DNA of 64,000 nt. Source: Propionivibrio soli. Lineage in GTDB: Bacteria; Pseudomonadota; Gammaproteobacteria; Burkholderiales; Rhodocyclaceae. Shown one piece after another: positions 35,610 to 45,037 of the stretch. The translations under genes were made by a program, and so were the position numbers. A model generated the notes under the pieces. The model was not told the origin of the DNA, searched no databases, and saw nothing but the letters and a program-made list of their open reading frames with translations. Numbering within the stretch: the first letter of the stretch is position 1; each line of letters begins with the position of its first letter. The stretch is from the NCBI RefSeq assembly GCF_025770765.1, contig NZ_JANZKY010000004.1:124001-188000 (forward strand), read 5' to 3'.

Positions 35610-36905
35610 TCACGTCAAGAATTGATTTGAGTTCGCAACTGAACGCACCGTGGAACCAATCCGATTTACTACGATCCTCGTCTTCCCATTTTCGTCGAAA
35701 GGTACACGATCAACGTATCGGATCGTAGCGTTGACGTTTTCGCCCAGTTGCCCACGCAATCGCGCTTCCAATTTGGCTTTATCGGCTACTGAGCAATCCG
35801 CTAAACGTAGGAAAATGTCGCATTCACCAACTCTATCTTGAACAATGCGGAATTGACGCACGAAAGGTTCATTAGTCAGCCAACTGTAGAAAAGCGAAGC
35901 CGATATTTTCTCACCGTCTCGACTCACGACATATTCGCTCACGCGCCCCATAATACTGGTAATTGATGTTTTAAGTTCGAGTAGCCTATCGTACCTTCTG
36001 CAAGAGACAACATCACCTAATTCCAGCATTAGGATTGGTGCAGCTGCGGCATGGAGAGATGTAATCGCGATCTCCCCTGTGGCGATGCCATGGTCAACGT
36101 TAGGGTTGGACAATGTAAAAAACACCGATCGAAAATTTACTTCATAATCGCCATCAGCTTTTTTAAGGGCGATTAGCCCGGTTTCGGTAGACCCATAGAT
36201 TTCTCTATATAAGCGTGGCTTGAAAACATCGCACAGGAGTCGGCGTGAATCTGGCGTAACAATCTCGGCTCCCGGAAGTATTACCTCCAGCGGATGCACT
36301 GATCTACCTGACTCAAGACATCTTTCTGCCAACATTCGCATCATGCTGACGCGACCAAAGAGGACATTCACGCCATGTTCGGATATTCGATCGAGTATCG
36401 TGTCTGCATGTTCGACAAAACTCGCGTCGTACCTGCGGAAAATGCCCAATCGCTGCAATTCGTGCTGCCTTTCCCTGATATCCCAAGGGGGAACCAAGGC
36501 CATAATCTTGTGCCAAGGCCTGACACCTCCCTTGATGAAAGTGTAGACAGTATTAGCGCCATGGATTCGCTCATATTCAGGATAAGTGCGCAGAACATGC
36601 ACTGGGGTTCCGGATGACCCACCTGACAGGAGCTTCTTCATGGGTTTGTCCGCGTAGCGCCTATCCATGACGAACGCAGCGCCGTATTCCGACATTACAC
36701 GGCGGTACTCCCTTGTGGTCGTTCTGGGAAATTTGTGGACGTAGTCAGGTAGATCCTTGAAATCCTTTGGCGACAGTGCGTGATCATCCAGAAGTTTCTT
36801 GTAAAACGGAACATTATTGTAAGCGTCCGTCACCCTTTGGATAATTGTTGAGACGACGTCCTTGGTAGTGGCCGGGAGACAGTTCGAAAGCAGTTCAGTG
36901 AGCAT
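35610..36905 (-). CDS. CapK/PaaK-like adenylate-forming enzyme
   Basis: ATG 36905 is preferred to 36938 because GGAGG stands eight bases before it; the product is 431 residues. It resembles phenylacetate-CoA ligase-like CapK proteins. The phosphate-binding loop is LLSGGSSGTP (about 90), followed by the adenine motif EIYGSTETG (about 240) and LELGDVVSCRRYDR (about 308). CapK-type enzymes activate carboxylates and often sit in capsule or antibiotic clusters. The sequence is distinctly AT-richer than both flanks, which suggests recent acquisition. It adjoins the surface-polysaccharide genes but is not in an operon with them. Confidence 0.85.
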   Translation of the reverse strand: MLTELLSNCLPATTKDVVSTIIQRVTDAYNNVPFYKKLLDDHALSPKDFKDLPDYVHKFPRTTTREYRRVMSEYGAAFVMDRRYADKPMKKLLSGGSSGTPVHVLRTYPEYERIHGANTVYTFIKGGVRPWHKIMALVPPWDIRERQHELQRLGIFRRYDASFVEHADTILDRISEHGVNVLFGRVSMMRMLAERCLESGRSVHPLEVILPGAEIVTPDSRRLLCDVFKPRLYREIYGSTETGLIALKKADGDYEVNFRSVFFTLSNPNVDHGIATGEIAITSLHAAAAPILMLELGDVVSCRRYDRLLELKTSITSIMGRVSEYVVSRDGEKISASLFYSWLTNEPFVRQFRIVQDRVGECDIFLRLADCSVADKAKLEARLRGQLGENVNATIRYVDRVPFDENGKTRIVVNRIGSTVRSVANSNQFLT

Positions 36906-37430
36906 TGGTCGTCCCTCCATTTGACCGATCACGCTCAACCATCTTCATAAACATCCACAAAAAAGTAAATCTTTCTAAAGTGGGCTTGCCTTGATTGGCG
37001 TCGGATAGAGTCAAAATGCCAACTAGCGGAACGGCTTCTAAAGCTTCGCGCTGAACTGAACACAGCCAAGGAGTTCAACTGGCCTTCAAACACCGCCCGA
37101 GCAGCGACATGACGCAAAACAGACCTTTGATGCCCACCTTGCCGCAGGACTGTTGACCCGCTAATACCGGCCATTCATGCGGCACTGTCGTCTGTCTGCT
37201 AAGGCCGATCAGTGTGAATTTGCCCTACGGCAGGTTTCGGAGTAAATCAGCCGTCTCGATGGCGGCGATCAGACCGGGGCGAATTTCCGCTTCTGGCCGA
37301 TAGATGCCTGATGATGCATGGTTGGCCAGTTCAACGACAGCCAACGACACCAACCGACTTTTTGCACACAGCAAAAGCAGACCTTCGCTTCAGCCGCCAT
37401 TTGCAGGTTGGCGTATTAAGAGGCCGGAGG
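36906..37430. other. Intergenic region upstream of the CapK-like gene
   Basis: The 525 bases contain no supported gene. A 79-codon frame (36935-37174, minus) ends just before the CapK-like gene but has no ribosome binding site or family resemblance. It may be eroded DNA left by insertion of the AT-rich gene. Confidence 0.5.
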
Positions 37431-39071
37431 TTACTCCTTCTCCGACTCCATGGTCGCAGATCCCGGGCGGGAAACGAGGGCCGATGCCGCATCGACCAAT
37501 GCCACGTAGCGATCGCGGTAACGCTGCATAGCCAAAGGTCGCATTTCCCGCAGAGCCTCGGCCTGCTTTGAATAGATCACCACCGCGGCGTCGGCGTGGC
37601 CGGCGAGCCAGTTCTTTAAATCGGCGACCTCATCGAATTCCTGCAAAGGCGCACGCAGGCGGCCGGCAAATTGATACTGGGCGTGGTACGTGCCGAGGTG
37701 GGCCACCGGGCGGCCGCTTTCCTGTACTTGACGGATGGCGTTCGCCATCGGACGCATGTCGTGCGCCGGGTAAAGCGACGGTGAGACGCCGAGCTGCACA
37801 AACCCCGACACCGCCACGCCGAGAAGCGCTAGCCAGGCCACCGGTCTTGCGGAACGCCGTCCCACCGCATAGATCGCCGCGGCGGTCACTGCGAGCACGG
37901 CGATCGGCCACAGGGCAAGCGACTCGCCGACATTGCGCAGAACGAGCTCGGGCCGTAGAACCGCGACAGCCGAGGCACCGGTCGCCATCAACACAATGAG
38001 CCACGTCGGAAACCAAAGCCCGTTCAGGCGACGTTCATCGTCCAGAGCGCGAGCGGCAAACAGCGCGAAGGCGGGGAAAACGGGAACCAGATAATGCGGC
38101 TGCTTGCCACTGATGAACGAAAAAGCAACGAAGACCGGAATCATCCAGGCAAGGCAGAAACGGCAACCGCGCCCAACACCCTCGCGCAGTCGCGTCTTGA
38201 TGCCGCGCCACAGTCCCGGCCACAGCATCCACGGAAACAGAAGGACGGGTAGCAGCGGCACGTACCACCACAGCGGCCGGCGATGGGCGAAAGACTCGAC
38301 CATGCGGTTCGCCGTCTGGCCCCAAAAAATCGCGCGCTGGTACTCCTCGCCGCCCGCCATCCCGGCCGGAATGGCCCAAGCCAAGGCGATCGCCGCGCCA
38401 CCCAAGACGGCGATCAGCACGCCACCGTACCAGCGAGTCCAGCGCAAACCCGGATTCCACCACGGTGCAAGCAGCGCAACGGGTAGCACATGCAGGAGAA
38501 TGACCGGTCCTTTGGCGAGCGTACCGAGGCCGACCGCCAGCGCTACTAGTACGAACCCGCTTCGCCGTCCCTCGCTGGCCATCGCAATGCCGGTCATTCC
38601 GATCAGCGTGAAAAAGGCAAGCAGGATGTCGAACATCGCCGACGTGGAGAAAACGGTCCACAGCAGGCTGCTGCCAAGAATCAGCACCGCCGTGCCCGCG
38701 AGCCCAGGACGATCAGGCCACAAGCGTCGAGCCAGGCCAAGCGTAAGCAAAAGGTTGCCGGCTGAAACGAGCGGCGAAACAAGGCGCGGCCACCATTCAT
38801 TGACGCCGAAAACCGCCCATCCAAGTTGAAACAGCCACATCATCAATGGCGGCTTATGGCTGTAGGCGGCACCGTTCTTGAAAGGCACCAGGAAGTCGCC
38901 GCGCAGCCACATTTCCCACGCCACGCTCACGTACCGCGTTTCATCGATTGGCGTCATCGGGCGTGCGACGATCGCCACCCCGGTCAATATCGCCAACATG
39001 AGCAACGCGAGTACCAGCGCTTCGCGCTCCGCCGTTGCCATTCCCGAATTCACGCCCCGCATGTTATTCAC
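37431..39071 (-). CDS. ArnT-like GT39/GT83 membrane glycosyltransferase
   Basis: A 546-residue polytopic protein with about 12 membrane helices. The N-terminal periplasmic loop has the family motif PIDETRYVSVAWEM (about 40-53; the Asp-Glu pair is catalytic in ArnT). It continues with YSHKPPLMMWLFQLG (about 70-84). The enzyme should transfer a sugar from undecaprenyl phosphate to lipid A or another envelope acceptor at the outer face of the inner membrane. Possible starts are ATG 39071, 39062 and 39038; the choice is open. It opens the polysaccharide region but has no sigma-54 site. Confidence 0.9.
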   Translation of the reverse strand: MNNMRGVNSGMATAEREALVLALLMLAILTGVAIVARPMTPIDETRYVSVAWEMWLRGDFLVPFKNGAAYSHKPPLMMWLFQLGWAVFGVNEWWPRLVSPLVSAGNLLLTLGLARRLWPDRPGLAGTAVLILGSSLLWTVFSTSAMFDILLAFFTLIGMTGIAMASEGRRSGFVLVALAVGLGTLAKGPVILLHVLPVALLAPWWNPGLRWTRWYGGVLIAVLGGAAIALAWAIPAGMAGGEEYQRAIFWGQTANRMVESFAHRRPLWWYVPLLPVLLFPWMLWPGLWRGIKTRLREGVGRGCRFCLAWMIPVFVAFSFISGKQPHYLVPVFPAFALFAARALDDERRLNGLWFPTWLIVLMATGASAVAVLRPELVLRNVGESLALWPIAVLAVTAAAIYAVGRRSARPVAWLALLGVAVSGFVQLGVSPSLYPAHDMRPMANAIRQVQESGRPVAHLGTYHAQYQFAGRLRAPLQEFDEVADLKNWLAGHADAAVVIYSKQAEALREMRPLAMQRYRDRYVALVDAASALVSRPGSATMESEKE

Positions 39072-39419
39072 CGTATTGATTTCGCGGGGCCCATTTGCCC
39101 CACTTTATGTCGGGGACAAACCGTCCCCATCCGCGGGCGACATTATTCCAGAAAAGACGGCCGGGCGAGGCATGGGCGTGGCGGAAATGAGCCAGGGCTC
39201 GATGTTTCAACAACCGGTTTTCCTGGCCCTCGGCACAGATTCGCGGCCATTCCCCTATAAGAGACGGAGAGCGCCGACCGCCAATCCTCTGCCTGTGTTG
39301 CCGTAGGTCGGCGGCGGGGATTGTACCGACAATCGTTCGAACGCACTGGAGACGAACGCTCGCGAAACCGCGCTTCCGGCGGCTTATCTGGGGACGAACT
39401 GCGGCGGGTATGAGCTGTA
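39072..39419. other. Intergenic region, nothing recognised
   Basis: A 348-base gap between the ArnT-like gene and UXS. A frame on the plus strand runs through it but is a continuation of antisense sequence and has no supported start. Confidence 0.55.
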
Positions 39420-40442
39420 TTAGCCGGAAACAGCCCGGTTAACCGCCCATGTATTCACACCCTTTGCGGGCAACACGACGGTACGGCGCGACAGGTCGAG
39501 TTCGCAGCGAAAATAGTCGATCGTCCGTTCGAGACCGTCGCGCAGCCGTACGCGCGGTTCCCAGCCAAGCAGCGATCTGGCGCGGGTGATGTCGGGGCGG
39601 CGGCGTTTCGGATCGTCCGCCGGCAGCGGCCGCCGTTCCAGTCGTGAGCGGCTGCCGGTCAGGGAGAGGACAAGCTCGGCCAATTCCAGAACCGTGTTCT
39701 CGATTGGATTGCCGAGATTCACCGGCACGTCGACGTCAGCGTCCATCAGCCGGAGCAGGCCATCTACCGTGTCGTCGACGTAACAGAAACTGCGCGTCTG
39801 CTGGCCGTCGCCGTAGACCGTCAGCGGTTCGCCGCGCAACGCCTGGACAATGAAATTGCTGACGACGCGCCCGTCTCCCGGACGCAGGCGCGGGCCGTAG
39901 CAATTGAAGAGTCGCGCGACGCGCATCGAAGAGAATCCTTCGCGCCGATAGGCGTAGAACAGGGCTTCGGCGAAACGCTTGCCCTCGTCGTAACACGAAC
40001 GCGGTCCGATCGGATTGACGTAGCCCCAATAATCCTCGTGTTGCGGGTGCACCTCGGGATCTCCGTACACCTCGCTCGTTGAAGCTTGCAGCAAGCGCGC
40101 CCCATTGCGCCGGGCGAGCTTGATCAGATGCAACGCGCCGAGCGCGCTGGTCAATGCAGTTTGTACCGGGTCTTCCTGATAGAACGCCGGACTTGCCGGG
40201 CACGCGAGGTTGAAGATGAGTTGCGCGCCATCCGCGGATTCCGGCACCGGTTCGGTCACGTCATGGGTCCCCAGACTGAAGCCCGGATGGTGCAGCAAAT
40301 GGTTCACGTGGTCGGCGTGCCCCGTGGAGAAATTGTCGAGCGCGAGCACGTCGTAACCGCGCGCCAGAAGCCGTTCGCAAAGGTGGCTGCCGATGAAGCC
40401 GGCACCGCCGGTTACCAGCACGCGTTGGTTTTCGGTACTCAT
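39420..40442 (-). CDS. UDP-glucuronate decarboxylase (UXS-like NAD-dependent epimerase)
   Basis: A 340-residue extended SDR. The NAD loop is [11 protein letters not shown] (about 12-22), and the UXS signatures are [12 protein letters not shown] (about 78), STSEVYGDP (about 117), [13 protein letters not shown] and CYDEGKR with the Tyr-x-x-x-Lys pair near 148. A red-cluster Arg follows in [13 protein letters not shown]-like sequence. It should convert UDP-glucuronate to UDP-xylose, a precursor for surface glycans. A consensus sigma-54 promoter lies 121 bases upstream, back to back with the promoter of the GT4 gene. The C-terminal 25 residues go beyond the usual family end. Confidence 0.93.
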   Translation of the reverse strand: MSTENQRVLVTGGAGFIGSHLCERLLARGYDVLALDNFSTGHADHVNHLLHHPGFSLGTHDVTEPVPESADGAQLIFNLACPASPAFYQEDPVQTALTSALGALHLIKLARRNGARLLQASTSEVYGDPEVHPQHEDYWGYVNPIGPRSCYDEGKRFAEALFYAYRREGFSSMRVARLFNCYGPRLRPGDGRVVSNFIVQALRGEPLTVYGDGQQTRSFCYVDDTVDGLLRLMDADVDVPVNLGNPIENTVLELAELVLSLTGSRSRLERRPLPADDPKRRRPDITRARSLLGWEPRVRLRDGLERTIDYFRCELDLSRRTVVLPAKGVNTWAVNRAVSG

Positions 40443-40562
40443 CGGTTCGGCCCTCGTTCAGGTCGTCGGGGTCAGCAGGGAGTAAAGCCATCGGCACTGG
40501 CGCGACGCAAAGCGCAAAAAAGACGCTCCAACGCCAACGCATGCGCTCACCGCACAGCGAAG

Positions 40563-40576
40563 CAACCGGCATGCCC
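40563..40576 (-). promoter_or_regulatory. Sigma-54 promoter of UXS
   Basis: The minus strand reads GGCATGCCGGTTGC (GGCAY-N5-TTGC). Predicted start near 40551, leader about 110 bases. Confidence 0.72.
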
Positions 40577-40614
40577 TGGCTCCGACCTCCAGGCCCGCGC
40601 TTGGTTCCGGGCAG

Positions 40615-40628
40615 GCACGCGCGTTGCC
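40615..40628 (+). promoter_or_regulatory. Sigma-54 promoter of the GT4 gene
   Basis: GGCACGCGCGTTGC matches GGCACG and TTGC. Predicted start near 40640, leader about 100 bases to ATG 40741. Confidence 0.74.
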
Positions 40629-40740
40629 CAAGACGGACGAGACGGCACCCGCCACTCACGATCTGCGAAGACCGGTCCCGACCTCGCTTTCAAGTGCCTG
40701 CGCGCGTTCTCGTCAGGCCTCATGTTCCGGATTCACCACG

Positions 40741-41904
40741 ATGCGCATCGCTTATGTCACCGAAACCTATCCTCCCGAAATCAACGGTGTGTCGCTTACC
40801 GTCGAGCGAGCCGTGCAGTTTTTGCGTGCTCGCGGCCATCAGGTGAACCTCATCCGCCCGTTGCAACCCGGCGAGCTAGCGCGCGACGATGCGAACGAGC
40901 TGCGCACCGCCGGCCTACCGCTGCCGATGTACCCGGACTTGCGTTTCGGCCTAGCCTTTTCATGGACGCTGGCGAGGCGTTTCCAGCGCAGCAAGCCAGA
41001 CCTCGTGCATATCGCTACCGAAGGCCCGCTGGGCCGGGCGGCGATGATGGCCGCGCGTCGTCGGCAGATACCGATGACCACGGACTTCCGTACGAATTTC
41101 CATGTCTATAGCGCTTATTACCGGTTGGGATGGCTGCGCCCCGTGATCGCACGATACCTGCGCGAATTCCATAACCGCGGCCGACTGACCTTCGTGCCTT
41201 CGCGGACGATCCAAAACCAACTCGCGGCCGAAGGCTTCCGGCGTCTGGAAGTGATCGGACGCGGCGTGGATACGACGCTTTTTTCGCCGACCCGCCGTAG
41301 CCGTGTTCTGCGGGCCGAATGGGGGATGAGCGGCGACGATGAACACGCGCTGCTCTACGTTGGCCGTCTGGCTCGCGAAAAGAACGTTGAACTGGCGTTG
41401 CGCGCCTTCGAGATGGTGCGCTACTTGCGCCCCCGCACGCGCATGATCGTCGTCGGCGACGGACCGATGCGGCGTGAATTGGAGAAGGAATTCCCGGCAG
41501 CGCGTTTCGTCGGTGTCCGCCGCGGCAAAGACCTCGCGGATCACTACGCGAGCGCCGACCTTTTCGTCTTCCCAAGTGAAAGCGAGACGTTCGGCAACGT
41601 GACACTGGAGGCACTGGCGTCTGGACTGGGAGTGATCGCCTTCAACTCGGCCGCCGCTGCAGACCTCGTCGTACACGGCGACAACGGTCTCGTGGCGACG
41701 CCGGGCAACGAAAGCGCCTTCATCGGTCTCGTTTGCCGCAGCGTCGCTATGGACGCTGACGCGCTGGCCGCCATGCGAGCCCGCGCCCGCGAATCGGCTC
41801 TGCACACGACGTGGGACAAGGTGCTCGGGCGCTTCGAAAACCGGCTCGCTCAAACGGCATTCGCCGACGTGCTCGAACCGAGACGCCGTATCGCCGTCGT
41901 CTAG
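40741..41904 (+). CDS. GT4-family glycosyltransferase
   Basis: The frame is open from 40624, but ATG 40741 begins the classical GT4 N-terminus (MRIAYVTETYPPEINGVS), giving 387 residues. The N-terminal Rossmann part binds the acceptor. The C-terminal part contains LLYVGRLAREKNVELALRAF (about 200-219), GDGPMRRELEKEF and the nucleotide-sugar E-x7-E motif in SESETFGNVTLEALASG (about 278-294). It is closest to the alpha-mannosyltransferase/sulfoquinovosyltransferase group. It should add a sugar to a lipid-linked or membrane glycan on the cytoplasmic side. It is divergent from UXS and probably cooperates with it. Confidence 0.92.
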   Translation: MRIAYVTETYPPEINGVSLTVERAVQFLRARGHQVNLIRPLQPGELARDDANELRTAGLPLPMYPDLRFGLAFSWTLARRFQRSKPDLVHIATEGPLGRAAMMAARRRQIPMTTDFRTNFHVYSAYYRLGWLRPVIARYLREFHNRGRLTFVPSRTIQNQLAAEGFRRLEVIGRGVDTTLFSPTRRSRVLRAEWGMSGDDEHALLYVGRLAREKNVELALRAFEMVRYLRPRTRMIVVGDGPMRRELEKEFPAARFVGVRRGKDLADHYASADLFVFPSESETFGNVTLEALASGLGVIAFNSAAAADLVVHGDNGLVATPGNESAFIGLVCRSVAMDADALAAMRARARESALHTTWDKVLGRFENRLAQTAFADVLEPRRRIAVV

Positions 41905-41927
41905 CCCGATGCCAGCGGCGCCCTCGC

Positions 41928-41941
41928 GGCGCGCCAATTGC
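41928..41941 (+). promoter_or_regulatory. Candidate sigma-54 promoter of the PAP2 gene
   Basis: GGCGCGCCAATTGC has GG-N10-GC and TTGC; -24 reads GGCGC. Predicted start near 41953. Confidence 0.5.
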
Positions 41942-42093
41942 CCGTTCCTTCCACGAAGCCCTGAGCCCTGAATATCGGCCCGGCGGATTGCTGCTCCCGG
42001 CGGCTTGGCTTCGCCGAGGTACTGGGCTAACGACGCCCGATGGTGTACTTGATCGGCGGGCGTCGGCTTTTGGAGCCAGCATTTGGAGAACAG

Positions 42094-42648
42094 ATGAGGT
42101 CTACCTTGTCACGCGTCACCTGGATCCAGCGTACCGCCGTGCGCTGTGCCAACGTTGATCGCCGCTGGGCGCATGCCCTACATCGGGTGTCCGCGTGGCC
42201 TGCCGTCATGGCGACCCTGCGCGTCGTGAGTTGGCTGGGCGACGGACCAATCTGGTACGCGACCATGGCAGGCCTCCCGATCCTGCTCGGCTGGTCAGGC
42301 TGGCCATGCACGCTGCAAATGCTCAGCGTGGGCGGGATCAACCTGCTCATCTATCTCTGCCTCAAACATGGCATCGGTCGCCCTCGCCCCTACGTGAGCT
42401 GTCCGGACATCCGAGCCTGCGCGCGGGCGCTTGACCGCTTCAGCTTTCCGAGCGGACACACGCTGCACGCGGTCGCCTACGCCATCATCATTTCACATCA
42501 CTATCCGTCGTTCGCCCTGCCGTTGTGGGTATTCGCCGCGCTGGTGTCGGCATCGCGCGTCGTTCTTGGCCTGCATTACCCGAGCGACGTGCTTGCGGGA
42601 GGCGCGGTCGGGGGCATGATCGCGGAAGTCGTCCTCGCCTGGCCGTAA
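42094..42648 (+). CDS. PAP2-family lipid phosphatase
   Basis: ATG 42094 (GGAG five bases before it) is preferred over 42040, giving 184 residues. The three phosphatase motifs are KHGIGRPRP (about 91-99), SFPSGHT (about 121-127) and SRVVLGLHYPSD (about 154-165), with catalytic His in the second and third. Four to five membrane segments surround them. Such enzymes dephosphorylate undecaprenyl pyrophosphate or phosphatidate at the periplasmic face. Recycling of the glycan carrier lipid would fit the neighbouring glycosyltransferases. It follows the GT4 gene by 189 bases on the same strand. Confidence 0.92.
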   Translation: MRSTLSRVTWIQRTAVRCANVDRRWAHALHRVSAWPAVMATLRVVSWLGDGPIWYATMAGLPILLGWSGWPCTLQMLSVGGINLLIYLCLKHGIGRPRPYVSCPDIRACARALDRFSFPSGHTLHAVAYAIIISHHYPSFALPLWVFAALVSASRVVLGLHYPSDVLAGGAVGGMIAEVVLAWP

Positions 42649-42744
42649 CCTCCGCACCCCCTCCACCCCTACTCCCTGTGGTCCGTTGAGCAACGGTTCC
42701 CGGAGCCGTCATCTGCCGGGAATCGCCGCGCCGCCGGCCGGCAC

Positions 42745-43509
42745 TTACGGCAAGAGACGCCGTACCGCCTCATGCGTCGTCAAGGCTTCGCGCTCACGAA
42801 ACGCGGCAGCCAACAGCCCGCGCCATGACGCGCGAACCGCCGCGTACCGTGCATCGGGCGGATGCAACTCGAACCGCAACAAGGGCGCCGTGCTCAGTGT
42901 ACGAGCCACCGCAGCATTCCAAATGCGCGAGACACCACGCCGCCATGCGCTGCGCGTGCTGTAGACGATGCTCTGGCTGGTGAGAGACTGCGCCGACGGC
43001 AAGGCGATGAGACTGGAAAGTGTGGCGGTATAGGTGAAAGCGCTCGCCAGAAGCGCACGCTGCGTTCCGGCGCTCATCAACCAGGCCGGGGCCACAAAAC
43101 CATGCAACGGCCAAGCACGGGCGGCAAACCAGCGCCGACCCTCCTCGAGGCGACGCGTCGCCTCATGTTCATCGAGCGCCGCGAATTCGCCTTCGCCGGC
43201 GGTATACCAGCGCCGCCTCAAGTAATCCGTCCATCCGGCGAGCGGCGTATCGTCGTGGTGGAACCAGCCATGCAGTGCCACCTCGTGTCCCTGCTCGATC
43301 AGTTGCTCGATTCGACGTTCCGACGCTCGATCGAGTGAAACCCCGTGGTACTTCGGCACGACGAGCAAGGTCACGGGCATCGATCCAATCTCGGCCAGCG
43401 CGTCGAGCAGTTCAAGGCAGGCCGGCATCGTCGCCGTCGCGACATCGTGAATGACGACGGTCAGCGCGCGGCTCGTCGTACCGTCGCCTGTCATACCGGG
43501 TACGGTCAT
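42745..43509 (-). CDS. Polysaccharide deacetylase-like protein (DUF2334 type)
   Basis: The frame extends far upstream, but ATG 43509 overlaps the stop of the glycosyltransferase gene in ATGA, so this start is well supported; the product is 254 residues. The NodB-like fold shows VVIHDVA (about 18-24) as the first motif, EVALHGWFHHDD (about 68-79) as the metal-binding motif and HGFVAPAW as motif 3. It should remove acyl groups from a surface polysaccharide or its precursor. It is translationally coupled to the GT4 gene upstream and belongs to its sigma-54 transcript. Confidence 0.88.
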   Translation of the reverse strand: MTVPGMTGDGTTSRALTVVIHDVATATMPACLELLDALAEIGSMPVTLLVVPKYHGVSLDRASERRIEQLIEQGHEVALHGWFHHDDTPLAGWTDYLRRRWYTAGEGEFAALDEHEATRRLEEGRRWFAARAWPLHGFVAPAWLMSAGTQRALLASAFTYTATLSSLIALPSAQSLTSQSIVYSTRSAWRRGVSRIWNAAVARTLSTAPLLRFELHPPDARYAAVRASWRGLLAAAFREREALTTHEAVRRLLP

Positions 43510-44768
43510 GCCGCCGCGCGTGATTTCGTCGCGGGATGAGCCATCGGCACAGAGCCGCGCCCCGTTGCACGACCAGCGTTCTCGATGAGCCGCGCGTAAC
43601 GGGTCGTCAATTCCGGAAGCACGCGTCGCCAATCGAGCGCTTCTGCGCGACGCCGACCGGCGCGCACCCTCTTTTCGCGTTCTCCGTCGAATAGGGAAGC
43701 GATGGCCTCGGCCCAGGCTTCGGGCTTTCCCGACGAGACGGCAATGCCCGCTTCGCTGCCAACAAGCTCGCCGAGCCCGGCGCGGGCGCAAACGGCGACC
43801 GGCGTCCCCGATGCCATCGCTTCGAGCGCGGACAGGCCGAAGGTTTCTTGATCTCCGGCGTGCACGAAACCATCTACGCTGGCATAGGCCCGCGCCAATT
43901 CGCTGGCATGCGCTTCGTACGGAATGATACGCACTCGCGACCCGGCCGGAGGACGAGGTCCGCCCCCGATGGCGAGGAGTACATAGGGCGGTCCGAGGCG
44001 CTCGATCGCGGCAACGAGCAACGCGAGATTCTTCTCGGCCGCAAAACGTCCGGCATAGAGCAGCACGCGAGCATTGCGCGGCAAATGCAGCGCTTCCCGC
44101 CACGCCGGATCGCGCCGGCAGGGATGAAACACCCGACTGTCCACACCCAGGTTTTGTCGCTCAACGTGCTCGATGCCGAGCGCCTTCAGCTGCCCGGTCA
44201 TCCAGTCGCTTGGCGCGAGCACGAGATCGAAGCGGGCATAAACGCGCTTCAGATACGCTTCGGCCGCCCGCCGAGCCAACCCGGAAAGCGGCCCTCCCCG
44301 GCGGCGTCCGCTCGCGGCTCCGGCCAGGCACTCGGCCATGGCGGCGATATGGCTATGTGCAAAGGCTACGCTCGGCACGCCGAGTCGTTGCGCCGCATCG
44401 AGCGCCGACCACGCGAGGCGGTACGGATCGCCGGCTTCGATGAGGTCGGGTTGCAGGTTAGTGAGTTGCGCAGCGGCCTGCTCGCGCCGAAATGGCAAGC
44501 AATAGCCCCCGGAAAACGGCAAAGGCAAGCCGCCGCAGTCGATCATCCCCGGCCCGTTGGCGCCCGGGGCGACGATGGTATGGCGCCAACCCGGCTGGGC
44601 GGCGAGCCAATCGCGTTTGCGCATCAAGTAGCGGCGGACGCCTCCGGAGGCAGCGCTCCAGAACATCGTCACGTCGACGAGATGGTGCGGTATGGCCCTG
44701 TTCGCGATGTTTGGCAAAACCACGCCGCCGGACGCCGCCTCATGCCATTCGGGTTTTCCCGACGTCAT
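43506..44768 (-). CDS. GT4-family glycosyltransferase
   Basis: The frame reaches 44870. ATG 44768 is chosen because the sigma-54 start should be near 44802, leaving only this and later codons usable; about 420 residues result. The acceptor domain contains DVTMFWSAASGGVRRYL (about 32-48). The donor domain has LLYAGRFAAEKNLALLVAAIE (about 237-257) and the E-x7-E motif in DQETFGLSALEAMASG (about 325-340). It probably builds a surface glycan with the coupled deacetylase. Its neighbours are presumed stress genes on the other strand, with back-to-back promoters. Confidence 0.9.
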   Translation of the reverse strand: MTSGKPEWHEAASGGVVLPNIANRAIPHHLVDVTMFWSAASGGVRRYLMRKRDWLAAQPGWRHTIVAPGANGPGMIDCGGLPLPFSGGYCLPFRREQAAAQLTNLQPDLIEAGDPYRLAWSALDAAQRLGVPSVAFAHSHIAAMAECLAGAASGRRRGGPLSGLARRAAEAYLKRVYARFDLVLAPSDWMTGQLKALGIEHVERQNLGVDSRVFHPCRRDPAWREALHLPRNARVLLYAGRFAAEKNLALLVAAIERLGPPYVLLAIGGGPRPPAGSRVRIIPYEAHASELARAYASVDGFVHAGDQETFGLSALEAMASGTPVAVCARAGLGELVGSEAGIAVSSGKPEAWAEAIASLFDGEREKRVRAGRRRAEALDWRRVLPELTTRYARLIENAGRATGRGSVPMAHPATKSRAAA

Positions 44769-44813
44769 TTCGACGCCGCGTGAATTCTCCAGTTCTCTCA
44801 TGCGACGCGGCCG

Positions 44814-44827
44814 GCAAACGGCATGCC
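44814..44827 (-). promoter_or_regulatory. Sigma-54 promoter of the GT4/deacetylase operon
   Basis: The minus strand reads GGCATGCCGTTTGC (GGCAY-N5-TTGC); predicted start near 44802. Confidence 0.7.
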
Positions 44828-44885
44828 GGGCCCACGGAAAGGATACGCCACGCCTCATGTACATCCGCACACGGGCACGTCATTG

Positions 44886-44899
44886 GGCACGATATCTGC
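44886..44899 (+). promoter_or_regulatory. Sigma-54 promoter of the DUF2383 gene
   Basis: GGCACGATATCTGC has a perfect GGCACG and spacing, with CTGC in place of TTGC. Predicted start near 44911, leader about 127 bases. Confidence 0.6.
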
Positions 44900-45037
44900 C
44901 GATTGACGGACGAGGCGGACAAGACATCGGCAGCCGCCCCTCGTATCTCACGGGCCACCGGCCGACAGCGCGAAGCGTTGCCAGCTGGGAGGAACCCCAA
45001 TCCGGTTATTTCCAAATTCATACCGAAAGGATCGTGC

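Noticed and set aside
36935-37174. 79-codon minus-strand frame just upstream of the CapK-like gene
   Set aside because: No ribosome binding site and no resemblance to a family; the CapK-like gene has its own strong ribosome binding site.
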